Source of the DNA: DASUZB01 sp036377075
GTDB taxonomy: Bacteria > Actinomycetota > CALGFH01
NCBI GenBank assembly: GCA_036377075.1
Contig: DASUZB010000037.1
Coordinates: 1 to 64,000 of the forward strand
Length of the DNA: 64,000 bases
Reading direction: 5' to 3'
Shown here piece by piece: positions 43,859 to 52,125 of this stretch. Numbering within the stretch: the first letter of the stretch is position 1; each line of letters begins with the position of its first letter. A program made the position numbers and the translations under genes. Under the pieces are notes generated by a model, which was given only the letters and a program-made list of their open reading frames with translations, was not told where the DNA came from and made no database searches.

Positions 43859-44053
43859 TCAGCGGTTGTGCCGCAGCAGCTCGAGCGTCGAGGGCTTGCC
43901 CGGGTCCAGGCAGGGCGGCCGCTGGAAGCGCGACGCGGGCAGGTCGTAGCCCCGCAGGCCGACCCAGTGCACGCTGACGTCCCGGCCGCCGCACCAGTTG
44001 CGCCACCGCCGGGAGGCGGTGAAGCCGGCGAACTCGCCGGTCCCCTGCAGCGG
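43859..44053 (-). pseudogene. C-terminal remnant of a secreted DUF4232-like protein
   Basis: An open stretch of 64 codons with good coding character and a proper stop encodes TASRRWRNWCGGRDVSVHW and RPPCLDPGKPSTLELL. It has no start codon and an in-frame stop (44054-44056) immediately upstream. The W-x-NWCG pattern with a later PPC-x-S/T resembles the ends of actinobacterial DUF4232 proteins (from memory, low certainty). It seems to be what is left of a larger gene. Confidence 0.55.
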
Positions 44054-44081
44054 TCACGTGGCAGTGCTTACCACGCGCAAC

Positions 44082-44109
44082 CCCGCAAAGGGATGCAGGC
44101 CGTTGCGGG
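44082..44109 (-). terminator. Hairpin after the decarboxylase gene
   Basis: CCCGCAA (44082-44088) pairs with TTGCGGG (44103-44109), 36 bp past the decarboxylase stop on the minus strand. The rest of the 43844-44144 gap holds only the gene remnant. Confidence 0.4.
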
Positions 44110-44144
44110 CGAGCCGCCCCGGACGACGGGCCGAGCCGTTCCCT

Positions 44145-45313
44145 TCAGGGCACGGCCGGCTCCGGGAGGCAGTGGGTCGCCGGGGCGCGGAAGCCGTTGA
44201 AGGTGGAGGCGTAGCAGGTGGTGTAGGCGCCGGCGGTGTAGATGTAGACCCGGTCGCCCGGGACGAGCCCTTCGGAGAGCGGGACGCCGAAGAACATCGT
44301 GTCCTGGCTGTCGCAGGTGGGCCGGTGACGTGGTAGGGACGGCGATCGCCCGAGGCGCGCGAGTCGGCCAGCGGGTAGGCGAGCCGGTTCCGGGTCAGGA
44401 GGGCCTCCATCATGCCGTTGAAGGCGCCGACGTCGAGGTGCACCCAGGACGTGCCGGCACGCTCGGCCGTGCCGACGACGGAGGCGACCAGGATGCCGGC
44501 CTCGGCGACCAGCGCGCGGCCCGGCTCGGCGCAGAGCTGCACCGGATAGGGCAGGTGCCGCTCGACGGCCCGGCGGATGCTCGCGCCGAACGCCGCCAGG
44601 TCCGGCACCTGGTCGGCGTAGCGGGCGGGAAACCCGCCGCCGACGTTGAGCATGCGCAACCGGATGCCGTGGGCTTGGAGCTCACGCATGACCGTGGCGC
44701 TGCGTTGCGTCGCGGCCTCCCAGGCTCCTGGATCGGTCATCTGCGAACCGACGTGGAAGGCGACGCCGTACGGCTCGAGGCGCAGCGACCTGGCGTACTG
44801 GATGAGCTCGATCGCCTGTCCGGGCGTGACCCCGAACTTGCCCTCGCTGGGCACCTCGCTGCCCGCGCCGCTGGTGGCCAGGCGGACGTAGACCGCCGCG
44901 CCCGGGGCGTGCTCGGCCAGCTTGTCCAGCTCGGAGGCGCTGTCGAACGCGAAGCGCCAGACGCCGGCCCGGGCCGCCTCACGGACGTGCTCCCACGGCT
45001 TGACGGGGCTCGAGAAGATGACGTCCTCCGCGCGGACGCCGAGGCGGCCGAGCAGCCGCAGCTCCGGGTACGAGGCGATCTCGAAGGCGCTGCCGGCGGC
45101 GTGCAGGCGACGAAGGATCCGCTCGTCCGGGTTGCACTTCACCGCGTAGCGGATGGCGATCCCGGGCAGGGCGTCGGCGATGGCGCGGTAGGCGCCGTCC
45201 ACCGCGTCGAGGTCCATCAACAGGTAGGGCGTCGGATGGTCGAGCTCGGCGAGCTCGGCTGGTGTCAGACGGGTCGAACGGTTGGTTTCCAGGGACTCCG
45301 CGGCGGTCAGCAA
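44145..45313 (-). pseudogene. Ornithine/diaminopimelate-type PLP decarboxylase with a -1 frameshift
   Basis: Fold-III PLP decarboxylase. The PLP Lys is in YAVKCNPDE near residue 54, the phosphate loop in NVGGGFPA, and EPGRALVAEA is intact. The reading frame breaks after YHVTGP: the frame then continues as CDSQDTMFFGVPLSEGLVPG and ends at 44147 as in the family. One base is missing in the G run at 44319-44321 (C run on the coding strand). With it, the gene would encode 389 residues. Cys of CDSQD is part of the active site, so a true frameshift inactivates it. TTG at 45313 has AGGAG upstream. Polyamine synthesis or amino-acid decarboxylation is the likely original role. Confidence 0.8.
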
Positions 45314-45321
45314 TTGCGTGC

Positions 45322-45873
45322 CTACTCCTTTGGTATCGGCATGGGCAGGTAGCGCTTCTTCAGCTCGTAGGCGGCGACGGCGAGGCCGTAGAAGACGACG
45401 TCGGCGGCGAGCTTCCCCGCCACGACCCCGGCGGTGAAGTCGCCGAGCAGGCTGGTCGCCAGGTACATCGAGGACGGCCGCACCGCCAGGCCGTCGACCA
45501 GCTCGGCGGGGCCGAACTCGACCAGCAGGTCCCGGGCGGTCCTGGTCCCCGTCAGCCAGTGGCGCTTCGGCGCGCGGTGGTGCCGGTGGCAGGCGTCGTA
45601 GCGCAACGCCACGCGGGCGGCCATGCAACCGTAGTAGCCGAGACTCTCCCCGACGGTGCCGGCGACGGCGGCCGAGACCAGCGAGCCCGAGGCGGCATGC
45701 ACCCACCAGGCGGCGGCCAGGGCGGCGAGCGTGCCGGCGACCTCGGCCGGCAGGTACCGCCGCACCCACTCCCGCAGCCTGCCGCGGCAGCCGCCGTCCA
45801 GGCCGGTGCCGCCCGCGCCGGCAACGCCGTCCGTCCGCACGGTGGAGGTCACACAGGCTGCTTCGGCTGCCAC
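45322..45873 (-). CDS. Integral membrane protein next to the decarboxylase
   Basis: 183 residues with about three to four hydrophobic segments: residues about 44-62 (VAGTLAALAAAWWVHAA), 64-88 (SAAVAGTVGESLGYYG) and 140-172. I do not recognise the family. It ends 8 bp before the decarboxylase start, whose ribosome site (AGGAG) lies in its last codons, so the two are co-transcribed and probably coupled; a transport or anchoring role in the same pathway is possible. GTG at 45873 is the first start. Confidence 0.7.
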   Translation of the reverse strand: MAAEAACVTSTVRTDGVAGAGGTGLDGGCRGRLREWVRRYLPAEVAGTLAALAAAWWVHAASGSLVSAAVAGTVGESLGYYGCMAARVALRYDACHRHHRAPKRHWLTGTRTARDLLVEFGPAELVDGLAVRPSSMYLATSLLGDFTAGVVAGKLAADVVFYGLAVAAYELKKRYLPMPIPKE

Positions 45874-45881
45874 AGCGCTCG

Positions 45882-46046
45882 GGTGAAGCCACCGCCTACC
45901 CGGCAGCGAGGCAGCTCTACTTGGGCCTGGGGTTCCGCCCGGTCGCGCTTGCCGGTGAGCCGCCGGAAGGCGCGTCCGGGCTCAGGCCGCCTTGGAGAGG
46001 TGGGATTCTTCGACGCGGCGAAGGACGACGACCCCCGTGGGTCTAG
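45882..46046 (+). pseudogene. C-terminal remnant of a GNAT acetyltransferase
   Basis: Frame +: ATAYPAARQLYLGLGFRPV is the classic end of a GNAT domain (N-xxAR-x-LY-x-LGFRPV), followed by a stop at 46044-46046. No upstream part of the acetyltransferase is present; upstream lies the start of the divergent membrane gene. The gene has been truncated by deletion or rearrangement. The rest of 46047-46164 shows nothing recognisable. Confidence 0.65.
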
Positions 46047-46164
46047 GCAGGAGCATGGCCGGGGCCGGTCACGGCACAGCGGCGGGAGTGTCACCGCAAC
46101 GGCGGAAGGGACTCGATCCGGTCGCGATGGTCTATGGGCACAAGTAGGAGTCCCGACCCCGTCC

Positions 46165-46899
46165 TCAGCGCAGCAGGGACCTGGCGGTGGGGGCGAGCCG
46201 CAACTGCTCTGGGGCGCTGGTCAGCATCGCCGACAAGGCGGGAAGCACCCGGTCGTGCCAACGGTCCGAGCGCTCCAGCCGGCTCAGGTGGTCGCTGAGG
46301 TGGGCGGGGCTGGGGAACCGCGCGAACCACACGAAGGCGTTCTCGCCGGTCCGCACCGGCAGGGCGGGAAAGGTGTTCTCGGCGGGCTCGGTCTGGAGGC
46401 ACGCCAGGGGCGCGGCCCCCGTCTCGGCCATCACCGGACGCACCCGCTGGTCGAAGAAGTCCACGAACGCCTCGTCGAACGGGCGATCGCGGTAGTAGAT
46501 CGTCGCGAGGACGCGCGACGGCGGCGGGGTGGTGCGGCCGACCGGCGGCCGCGCGGCCGCCGGGGCCGGGAAGCCGTGGCGCGCCGCCACCGGCCGCAGC
46601 AGCAGCACGTCGTCGCTGTCGAGCATGGTGGCGTTGGCCTGGGCGCTGTGGGCCTTCCAGACCGGCCCGCCGTAGAAGCGGCCCAGCGCCCGGGCGCGGC
46701 TGGGCATGTCGTCGAATCCCCGCAGCCAGACGAACCGGTCGGGGTCGTCCAGGTCGCGGAACTGCCCCAGGACCGCCATGCCGACCGCCTCCTGGGTCTC
46801 GACGAACTCCCGGTCGAACAGCTCGATCAGCACGTCCCGCTGGCCGGGACGCAGCGTGTACTGCCGTAGTTCGACGACCGGACACCGTACGTCGTTCAT
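46165..46899 (-). CDS. NIPSNAP-family protein
   Basis: 244 residues with two NIPSNAP-type dimeric alpha/beta-barrel repeats: VVELRQYTLRPGQRDVLIELF at the start and a second one near residue 130 (SRVLATIYYRDRPFDEAF). Function of bacterial NIPSNAPs is unclear; some act on aromatic or quinone-like substrates. ATG at 46899 has GGGGAG upstream. The Rrf2 regulator lies 55 bp upstream on the same strand, so regulator and gene likely form an operon. Confidence 0.88.
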   Translation of the reverse strand: MNDVRCPVVELRQYTLRPGQRDVLIELFDREFVETQEAVGMAVLGQFRDLDDPDRFVWLRGFDDMPSRARALGRFYGGPVWKAHSAQANATMLDSDDVLLLRPVAARHGFPAPAAARPPVGRTTPPPSRVLATIYYRDRPFDEAFVDFFDQRVRPVMAETGAAPLACLQTEPAENTFPALPVRTGENAFVWFARFPSPAHLSDHLSRLERSDRWHDRVLPALSAMLTSAPEQLRLAPTARSLLR

Positions 46900-46954
46900 C
46901 GACGCGCTCCCCGCCTGTTGGAGGCGCGCTGGCCGACTGGCCTCGGGCCGCCGC

Positions 46955-47386
46955 CTAGCGCACCCGCAAGGTCTGGCGCAGCACGTCCACGATCGAGGTG
47001 CGCCCCAGTTCGCGCCGCAGGGCCTGCTCGACCTCGCCGTAGACCTGGCCCAACGCGGGCCGGATGCCCCTGCCGACCGGGCACTCCAGGTTGGGCTCGG
47101 TGCGGTGCATGCCGAACAGCGGCCCCGGCTCGACGGCGTCGTAGACGTCGAGCAGGGTGATCGCCTCGGGCGCTCGCGCCAGGCTCCAGCCCGCCCCGGC
47201 ACCGTGGCGCACCTCCACCAGGCCCGCCCGGCGAAGGTCGCCGAGGCTGCGCCGGATGATCACCGGGTTGGTGTTCACGCTCGCGGCGACCTGGTCGGAG
47301 GTCAGCAGCTCTTCGCCGCGCCGCTGGGCCAGCGCCATCCACGCCAGCGCGTGCACGGCGATCGTCAGGCGGCTGTTCGCGGCCAT
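46955..47386 (-). CDS. Rrf2-family transcriptional regulator
   Basis: 143 residues. The winged helix shows LTSDQVAASVNTNPVIIRRSLGDL, then AGAGWSLARAPEAITLLDVYDAV, both typical of Rrf2. Only one Cys is present in the region where IscR and NsrR carry three, so it is probably the YwnA-like type without an iron-sulfur cluster. ATG at 47386 sits behind AGGGAGGGG. A palindrome upstream is its likely operator, and the NIPSNAP gene is the likely target. Confidence 0.9.
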   Translation of the reverse strand: MAANSRLTIAVHALAWMALAQRRGEELLTSDQVAASVNTNPVIIRRSLGDLRRAGLVEVRHGAGAGWSLARAPEAITLLDVYDAVEPGPLFGMHRTEPNLECPVGRGIRPALGQVYGEVEQALRRELGRTSIVDVLRQTLRVR

Positions 47387-47399
47387 CACCCCTCCCTTC

Positions 47400-47418
47400 T
47401 GTAACAGGGTTTATTACA
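47400..47418. promoter_or_regulatory. Palindromic operator TGTAA-N9-TTACA
   Basis: A perfect inverted repeat 14 bp upstream of the Rrf2 start, in a short A+T-rich stretch. A TTGACA -35 on the minus strand (47434-47429) lies just upstream, so a bound repressor would cover the promoter of the Rrf2-NIPSNAP operon. Confidence 0.6.
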
Positions 47419-47501
47419 ACAAGCGTGGTGTCAAGCCCCGCCCGGCCAGCACCAGGTCAGGGCATCCTCGATGGAGGCGAGCGCCGGCTGCTCGAGTTGG
47501 T

Positions 47502-47507
47502 CATACT
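47502..47507 (+). promoter_or_regulatory. -10 element for the membrane-protein gene
   Basis: CATACT lies six bases before the ATG at 47514, again suggesting a leaderless mRNA. Confidence 0.35.
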
Positions 47508-47513
47508 GCCGCC

Positions 47514-48377
47514 ATGTGGGTGATCCTCGTCTGCGCCGCGCTGGTGCTCGCCGGGCTGGCCGCCGTGATCCGCTGGGGCGGCCTCCCGGTCGAACCGCCG
47601 CCCGCGCCGGCCCGGCCCGAGGGTGACCCGACCGAGCCGCCGCCGGTGAGCCTCGTCGTCCGTCGCTACCTGTGGTACCTGGTGGTGACGATGGCATCGG
47701 GCGCCGTGGCCGGCATCCTGGCCGCCGGGGCCGGCGGGCGCTTGGTGATGCGGCTGCTGGCGGTCACGGCCGGGGCCGGCGCCCAGGGCCGGATCACCGA
47801 GGCCGAAGAGATCGTCGGCCGGATCACCATCGGCGGCACGATCGCCTTCGTGGTGTTCACCGGCCTGTTCCTGGGGCTGCCCTCGGCGGCTGGCTACCTG
47901 CTGCTGCGCCGCTGGCTGCCGGCCGGGCGGGCCGCCGGCCTTGCCTACGGCGCCCTGCTGCTGGTCGTCGCCGGCACGCGGCTCGAGCCCCTGCGCCGCG
48001 GCAACCCCGACTTCGACCTGGTCGGCCCGGGGTGGCTGGCGGTTGCCGCCTTCACCGCGCTGGTCGTGTTCCACGGGATGCTGGTTGCCGCCCTGGCGGG
48101 GCGGCTCAGCCGGGCGGTGCCGCTGCTCGCGGCCCGGCCCGGTCCGATCGCCATCCACCTCCCGCTGTTGCTGCTCGTCCTTCCCGGACCGGCGCTGGCC
48201 TCGGTGCTGGTCCTCATCGGTGTCGCGGTCGTGCTCCTGTCGCGGATTCCCTCGATGCTCGCAGCCTGGCGCTCCCGTCCTGTGCTGCCGGCCGGGCGTG
48301 TCGTTCTGGCCGCGGCTGCCCTGGTCGCCTTCCCCGGCTTCGCGTCCTCCGTCGTCGACATCGTCAGCCGACCGTAG
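47514..48377 (+). CDS. Polytopic membrane protein of unknown function
   Basis: 287 residues with about seven to eight hydrophobic segments: 2-20, 57-80, 98-125, 135-155, 168-190, 208-240 and 250-275. The N-terminal segment is followed by a Pro-rich loop. No motif identifies a family. It stands alone between the Rrf2 gene and rimO, read in the opposite direction to Rrf2. Confidence 0.7.
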   Translation: MWVILVCAALVLAGLAAVIRWGGLPVEPPPAPARPEGDPTEPPPVSLVVRRYLWYLVVTMASGAVAGILAAGAGGRLVMRLLAVTAGAGAQGRITEAEEIVGRITIGGTIAFVVFTGLFLGLPSAAGYLLLRRWLPAGRAAGLAYGALLLVVAGTRLEPLRRGNPDFDLVGPGWLAVAAFTALVVFHGMLVAALAGRLSRAVPLLAARPGPIAIHLPLLLLVLPGPALASVLVLIGVAVVLLSRIPSMLAAWRSRPVLPAGRVVLAAAALVAFPGFASSVVDIVSRP

Positions 48378-48476
48378 TTCGTCGGCGGCACGTCCAGCCG
48401 AGCTCGCCCCATGCGCCGCGGCCACCTCCCTAGGTCCCTTGCCAAGGAGCAGAACGCGGCCGTGCGCCCGCTGCGC

Positions 48477-48482
48477 TACTGT
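48477..48482 (+). promoter_or_regulatory. -10 element for rimO
   Basis: TACTGT lies seven bases before the ATG at 48490; an mRNA starting at the ATG is possible. Confidence 0.35.
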
Positions 48483-48489
48483 CTCGGCC

Positions 48490-49911
48490 ATGACTCGCCC
48501 TGCTCCGCCGACCAAGGTCGCCATCGTCACCCTCGGCTGCGGCCGCAACGAGGTCGACTCGGCCAACGCCGCCGGGCTGCTCGCCGCGTCCGGGTACGAG
48601 GTGGTCGACGACCCCGACCACGCCGACGCGGTGGTCGTGAACACCTGCGCGTTCATCGAGGCGGCGCGGCGGGAATCGGTCGAGACCGTGCTCGACGCGT
48701 CCGGCCTGAAGGAGCACGGGCGGGCGAAGGCCGTCGTGGTGATGGGCTGCCTGGCCGAGCGCTACACCGAGGAGCTCAGGGCCGAGCTGCCCGAGGCCGA
48801 CGCGGTGGTTCCCTTCGCCGACTACGCCCGGCTCTCCGAGGTGCTCGGCGGCACGCTCGGTGACCCGCCAACGGCGGCGGCCACGCCGGCCGTGGGGAGC
48901 GCGGTGCCCGGCAGGGCCGCGCTGGCCCCGCCGGCGGGGAGGCGGGCGCTGCCGCTGGTGTTCCCCACGCCACCGGGCCGCAGCTTTCCGGCCCGCCGGC
49001 CGGTCGGTGGGCCGGTCGCCTACGTCAAGCTCGCCGAGGGCTGCGACCGGGACTGCTCGTTCTGCGCCATCCCGTCGTTCCGCGGACCCTTCCGTTCCCG
49101 GCGGCCGACCGAGGTGCTCGACGAGGTGACCTGGCTCGCCGGGCAGGGCGTGTCCGAGGTCGTCCTGGTGGCCGAGAACTCCACCTCGTACGGCAAGGAC
49201 CTCGGTGGCCGCTCCGCCCTGATCCAGCTGCTCCGCGAACTCGCCGGGGTCGACGGGCTGCGCCGCGCGCGCCTGCAGTACCTGCAACCCGACGAGCTCG
49301 CCCCCGGCCTCCTCGAGGAGATGGCCGCCAACCCGGTGGTCTGCTCCTACTTCGACCTCTCCCTGCAGCACGCCAGCGCGCCGGTGCTGCGCCGCATGCG
49401 CCGCGGCGGCTCCCGCGCCGCCTTCCTCGACCTGGTCGCCCGCGTCCGGGCGCTCGACCCCGACGCCGCGTTCCGCTCCAACTTCATCCTCGGTTTCCCT
49501 GGCGAGCGCGCCGCCGACGTGCGCGAGCTGGAGGGCTTCCTCGAGGACGCCCGGCTGGACTGGGTCGCCTTCTTCCCCTACTCGCCGGAGGAGGGGACCG
49601 CCGCCGTCGCCCTCGACGGCCGGGTGCCGGCGCGCACCGCCCGCGCCCGCGTCGAGCGCCTGCAGGAGCTGCACGAGCGCCTGCTCGCCGGGACGCAGGC
49701 GACCTGGCTCGGCCGCCGCCTCGAGGTCCTGGTCGAGCGCGTCGACGACCACGGCGCCGAGGGCCGCAGCTTCCGCGAGGGCCCAGAGAGCGACGGCGTC
49801 GTCCGCGTCCCCGCCCTGACCGGGGCGGCCGTCGGCGACTACGTCGAGGTGGAGGTCACCGCCGCCGACGGCGCCGAACTGCTCGCCCGCCCGGTGCCGG
49901 TTCCCCGCTGA
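48490..49911 (+). CDS. rimO: Ribosomal protein S12 methylthiotransferase
   Basis: Radical-SAM enzyme that adds a methylthio group to an aspartate of ribosomal protein S12. The 473-residue protein has the N-terminal UPF0004 domain (TLGCGRNEVDS with the first cluster Cys, NTCAFI, MGCLAERY). The radical-SAM cluster CDRDCSFC is at residues 185-192, and a C-terminal TRAM domain follows. LGCxRNxVDS and the FxPYSPEEGT segment separate it from MiaB. In many actinobacteria pgsA lies between rimO and cinA; it is missing here. Confidence 0.95.
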   Translation: MTRPAPPTKVAIVTLGCGRNEVDSANAAGLLAASGYEVVDDPDHADAVVVNTCAFIEAARRESVETVLDASGLKEHGRAKAVVVMGCLAERYTEELRAELPEADAVVPFADYARLSEVLGGTLGDPPTAAATPAVGSAVPGRAALAPPAGRRALPLVFPTPPGRSFPARRPVGGPVAYVKLAEGCDRDCSFCAIPSFRGPFRSRRPTEVLDEVTWLAGQGVSEVVLVAENSTSYGKDLGGRSALIQLLRELAGVDGLRRARLQYLQPDELAPGLLEEMAANPVVCSYFDLSLQHASAPVLRRMRRGGSRAAFLDLVARVRALDPDAAFRSNFILGFPGERAADVRELEGFLEDARLDWVAFFPYSPEEGTAAVALDGRVPARTARARVERLQELHERLLAGTQATWLGRRLEVLVERVDDHGAEGRSFREGPESDGVVRVPALTGAAVGDYVEVEVTAADGAELLARPVPVPR

Positions 49912-50027
49912 CGCCCCGCCCGGCCGTTCCGGCGGCTCCACCGGCGCGCGCGACGGCGCCCTGCCGGTAAGCTCGCGGCCGGGCCGCGCCGGCGCGTGAC
50001 CGAGCGGGCCGTGGAGGCAGAGCGGGC

Positions 50028-51284
50028 GTGCGCTGCGAGATCGTCGGAGTCGGGACCGAGCTGCTGCTCGGGCAGATCATCAACTCGAACGCGGCATGGA
50101 TCGGCCAGCGGCTGGCCGACGTGGGCTGGGACTGCCTGCGCCACACCGCGGTGGGGGACAACGAGGAGCGCATCGCCGCCGTGCTGCGCGAGGCGCTCGA
50201 CCGCGCCGACGCGGTGATCGTCACCGGCGGCCTCGGCCCCACCCAGGACGACGTCACCCGCGAGGCGGTCGCGGCCCTGGCCGGCGTGGCCCTGCGCCGC
50301 GACCCGGCCATCGAGCGCTGGCTCGAGGAGCGCTTCGCCCGCTTCGGCCGGCAGCGCATGGCGCGGATGAACCTGCGCCAGGCCGACGTGCCCGAAGGGG
50401 CGCGCACCATCGACAACCCGCGCGGCACCGCCCCCGGCCTGATCATCGAGGTCGGCGGCAAGCCGCTGTACGCCGTGCCCGGCGTCCCCCGCGAGATGGA
50501 GGGCATGCTCGAGCGCGTCGTCCTGCCCGACCTGGCCGCCCGCGCCGGCGAGGGCCGCGCGATCGTCTCGCGCACGCTGCGCACCGCCGGGGTGGGCGAG
50601 TCGCTCCTGGCGGAGCGGCTCACGCCGCTGTGGGAGTCGACCGGCGCCGCCGGGGAGGCCGTCACCATGGCGTACCTGGCCAGCCCCGGCGAGGTGCGGG
50701 TGCGCCTGACGGCGGTGGGCGCCACCCGCGAGGAGGCGCTGGCCCGGATCGGCCCGGTCGAGCAGGCCGTCCGGGACGAGCTGGGCACGGTGGTGTACGG
50801 CTTCGACGACGAGACGCTCGAGCAGGTCGTCGCCAGGCTCCTCGGCGAGCGCGGCCAGACCTTGGCGACCGCGGAGTCGCTCACCGGCGGCCTGGTCGGC
50901 GGGCGCGTGACCACCGTGCCCGGCGCCTCCGACCACTACCAGGGCGGCGTGGTCGCCTACGCCACCGAGGCCAAGGCGACCGTCCTCGGGGTCGACCACA
51001 AGCTGCTCGACGAGCACGGCCCGGTCAGCGAGCCGGTGGCCGCGGCCATGGCGGAGGGCGTCCGCCGCGCCTTCGCCGCCGACGTCGGCCTGGCGACGAC
51101 CGGGGTGGCCGGGCCCACCGAGCAGGACGGCCACCCGGTCGGCACCCTCTGCCTGGCGGTCGCCGACGCCGTCGGCACGGTGACCGTCACGCGGCGCGCG
51201 CCCGGCGACCGCGCCCAGGTCCGCGCCTGGTCCACCACCCTGGCACTCGACCTGCTCCGCCGCCGCCTGGAAGGCGCCGAGTGA
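50028..51284 (+). CDS. cinA: CinA: NMN amidohydrolase / ADP-ribose pyrophosphatase family protein
   Basis: 418 residues with both domains: an N-terminal MoCF-type domain (VGTELLLGQIINSN, then TGGLGPTQDDVT near residue 65, and PGVPREME) and a C-terminal CinA domain (TLATAESLTGGLVGG near 285, then TTGVAGPTEQDG). The activities known for the family are pyrophosphatase and NMN deamidase in pyridine nucleotide recycling. GTG at 50028 follows a GGAGG site. It is often found just upstream of recA; here thpR and five other genes intervene. Confidence 0.95.
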   Translation: MRCEIVGVGTELLLGQIINSNAAWIGQRLADVGWDCLRHTAVGDNEERIAAVLREALDRADAVIVTGGLGPTQDDVTREAVAALAGVALRRDPAIERWLEERFARFGRQRMARMNLRQADVPEGARTIDNPRGTAPGLIIEVGGKPLYAVPGVPREMEGMLERVVLPDLAARAGEGRAIVSRTLRTAGVGESLLAERLTPLWESTGAAGEAVTMAYLASPGEVRVRLTAVGATREEALARIGPVEQAVRDELGTVVYGFDDETLEQVVARLLGERGQTLATAESLTGGLVGGRVTTVPGASDHYQGGVVAYATEAKATVLGVDHKLLDEHGPVSEPVAAAMAEGVRRAFAADVGLATTGVAGPTEQDGHPVGTLCLAVADAVGTVTVTRRAPGDRAQVRAWSTTLALDLLRRRLEGAE

Positions 51285-51342
51285 CCAGGCGGGCGTGCGC
51301 CACGCCGGCCGCCGGTCGGCCTGGTCGCCGGGAGGTGGGGGA

Positions 51343-52056
51343 GTGACGGCACCGAAGCGTCCCGGCAGGCCTCCGCGCCAGGGTCGCGAAGGGCAGTCCG
51401 CGCGGCCGCCCCGCGGGGCGCCGCCGCCGAGGCCGGAGCCGGGAGCCGGCGGGCCCGACGCCCTGCTGGCCGACCCGGACCTGCTCAGCGGCCGGCTGTT
51501 CTTCGCCGTCCCGGTTCCTGGGCACAGCCGCGAGCCGCTGGAGGCGGTGCTGCCGGAGCTGGAACGGGCGCTGCCGGCCGCCCGCTGGACCAACCCGAGC
51601 GGCTGGCACCTCACGCTCGCGTTCCTCGGCCACGTCCGGCCCGAGTTCTCCGCCGAGGTGGTCACGGTGGGGGAGGGCGCCGTGGCCGGCCTCGGCCCGG
51701 CCCAGCTGCGGCTCGACGGCGCCGGTGGCTTCCCCAGCCAGCGCCGCGCGCGCGTCGTCTGGGCCGGGACCAGCGGCGGCGTCGAGCTGCTGCGCACCCT
51801 GGCGACCAGGCTCGCCGCCGCGTCCAAGCAGGCCGGCCTCCGCTTCGAGGAACGCGAGTACCAGCCGCACCTGACGCTCGCCCGGCTACCGGTCCCCGGT
51901 CCCCTCCCCGAGCAGGTGCTCGACCTGGTCACCGGGGCGGTCGCCGCCAGCCCTCCCTGGGAGGCGCGTGAGCTGTGCTGCTACCGCAGCACCCTCACCA
52001 ACCGCGGCGCCCGCTACCAGGTCGTGCGGACCTTCCCCCTGACCCGGACAGGCTGA
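51343..52056 (+). CDS. thpR: RNA 2',3'-cyclic phosphodiesterase (ThpR, 2H family)
   Basis: 237 residues. The two catalytic H-x-T/S-x motifs are HLTLAFLG and HLTLARLP, about 85 residues apart, as in the 2H phosphoesterase/LigT family that opens 2',3'-cyclic phosphates at RNA ends. The first ~40 residues are a Pro/Arg/Gly-rich extension. GTG at 51343 has a GGAGG site. It lies 58 bp after cinA on the same strand. Confidence 0.93.
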   Translation: MTAPKRPGRPPRQGREGQSARPPRGAPPPRPEPGAGGPDALLADPDLLSGRLFFAVPVPGHSREPLEAVLPELERALPAARWTNPSGWHLTLAFLGHVRPEFSAEVVTVGEGAVAGLGPAQLRLDGAGGFPSQRRARVVWAGTSGGVELLRTLATRLAAASKQAGLRFEEREYQPHLTLARLPVPGPLPEQVLDLVTGAVAASPPWEARELCCYRSTLTNRGARYQVVRTFPLTRTG

Positions 52057-52113
52057 CGCCGCGGCGCCGTCCGGGCCGCGGCGCGGTACGTGGACGGCGT
52101 GGCCCGGCGGCAC

Positions 52114-52119
52114 TAGGCT
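52114..52119 (+). promoter_or_regulatory. -10 element for the GNAT gene
   Basis: TAGGCT lies six bases before the GTG at 52126, the same spacing as at the GNAT gene at 14852, suggesting a leaderless mRNA. Confidence 0.5.
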
Positions 52120-52125
52120 CCTGCG

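Noticed and set aside
44054..45892. One 612-residue fusion protein on the minus strand
   Set aside because: It reads the upstream membrane gene in the wrong frame and the decarboxylase tail after its frameshift; the real parts are two genes.
46165..47202. 345-residue minus-strand protein merging NIPSNAP with upstream sequence
   Set aside because: The upstream part is the Rrf2 gene in another frame; NIPSNAP starts at 46899 with its own ribosome site.
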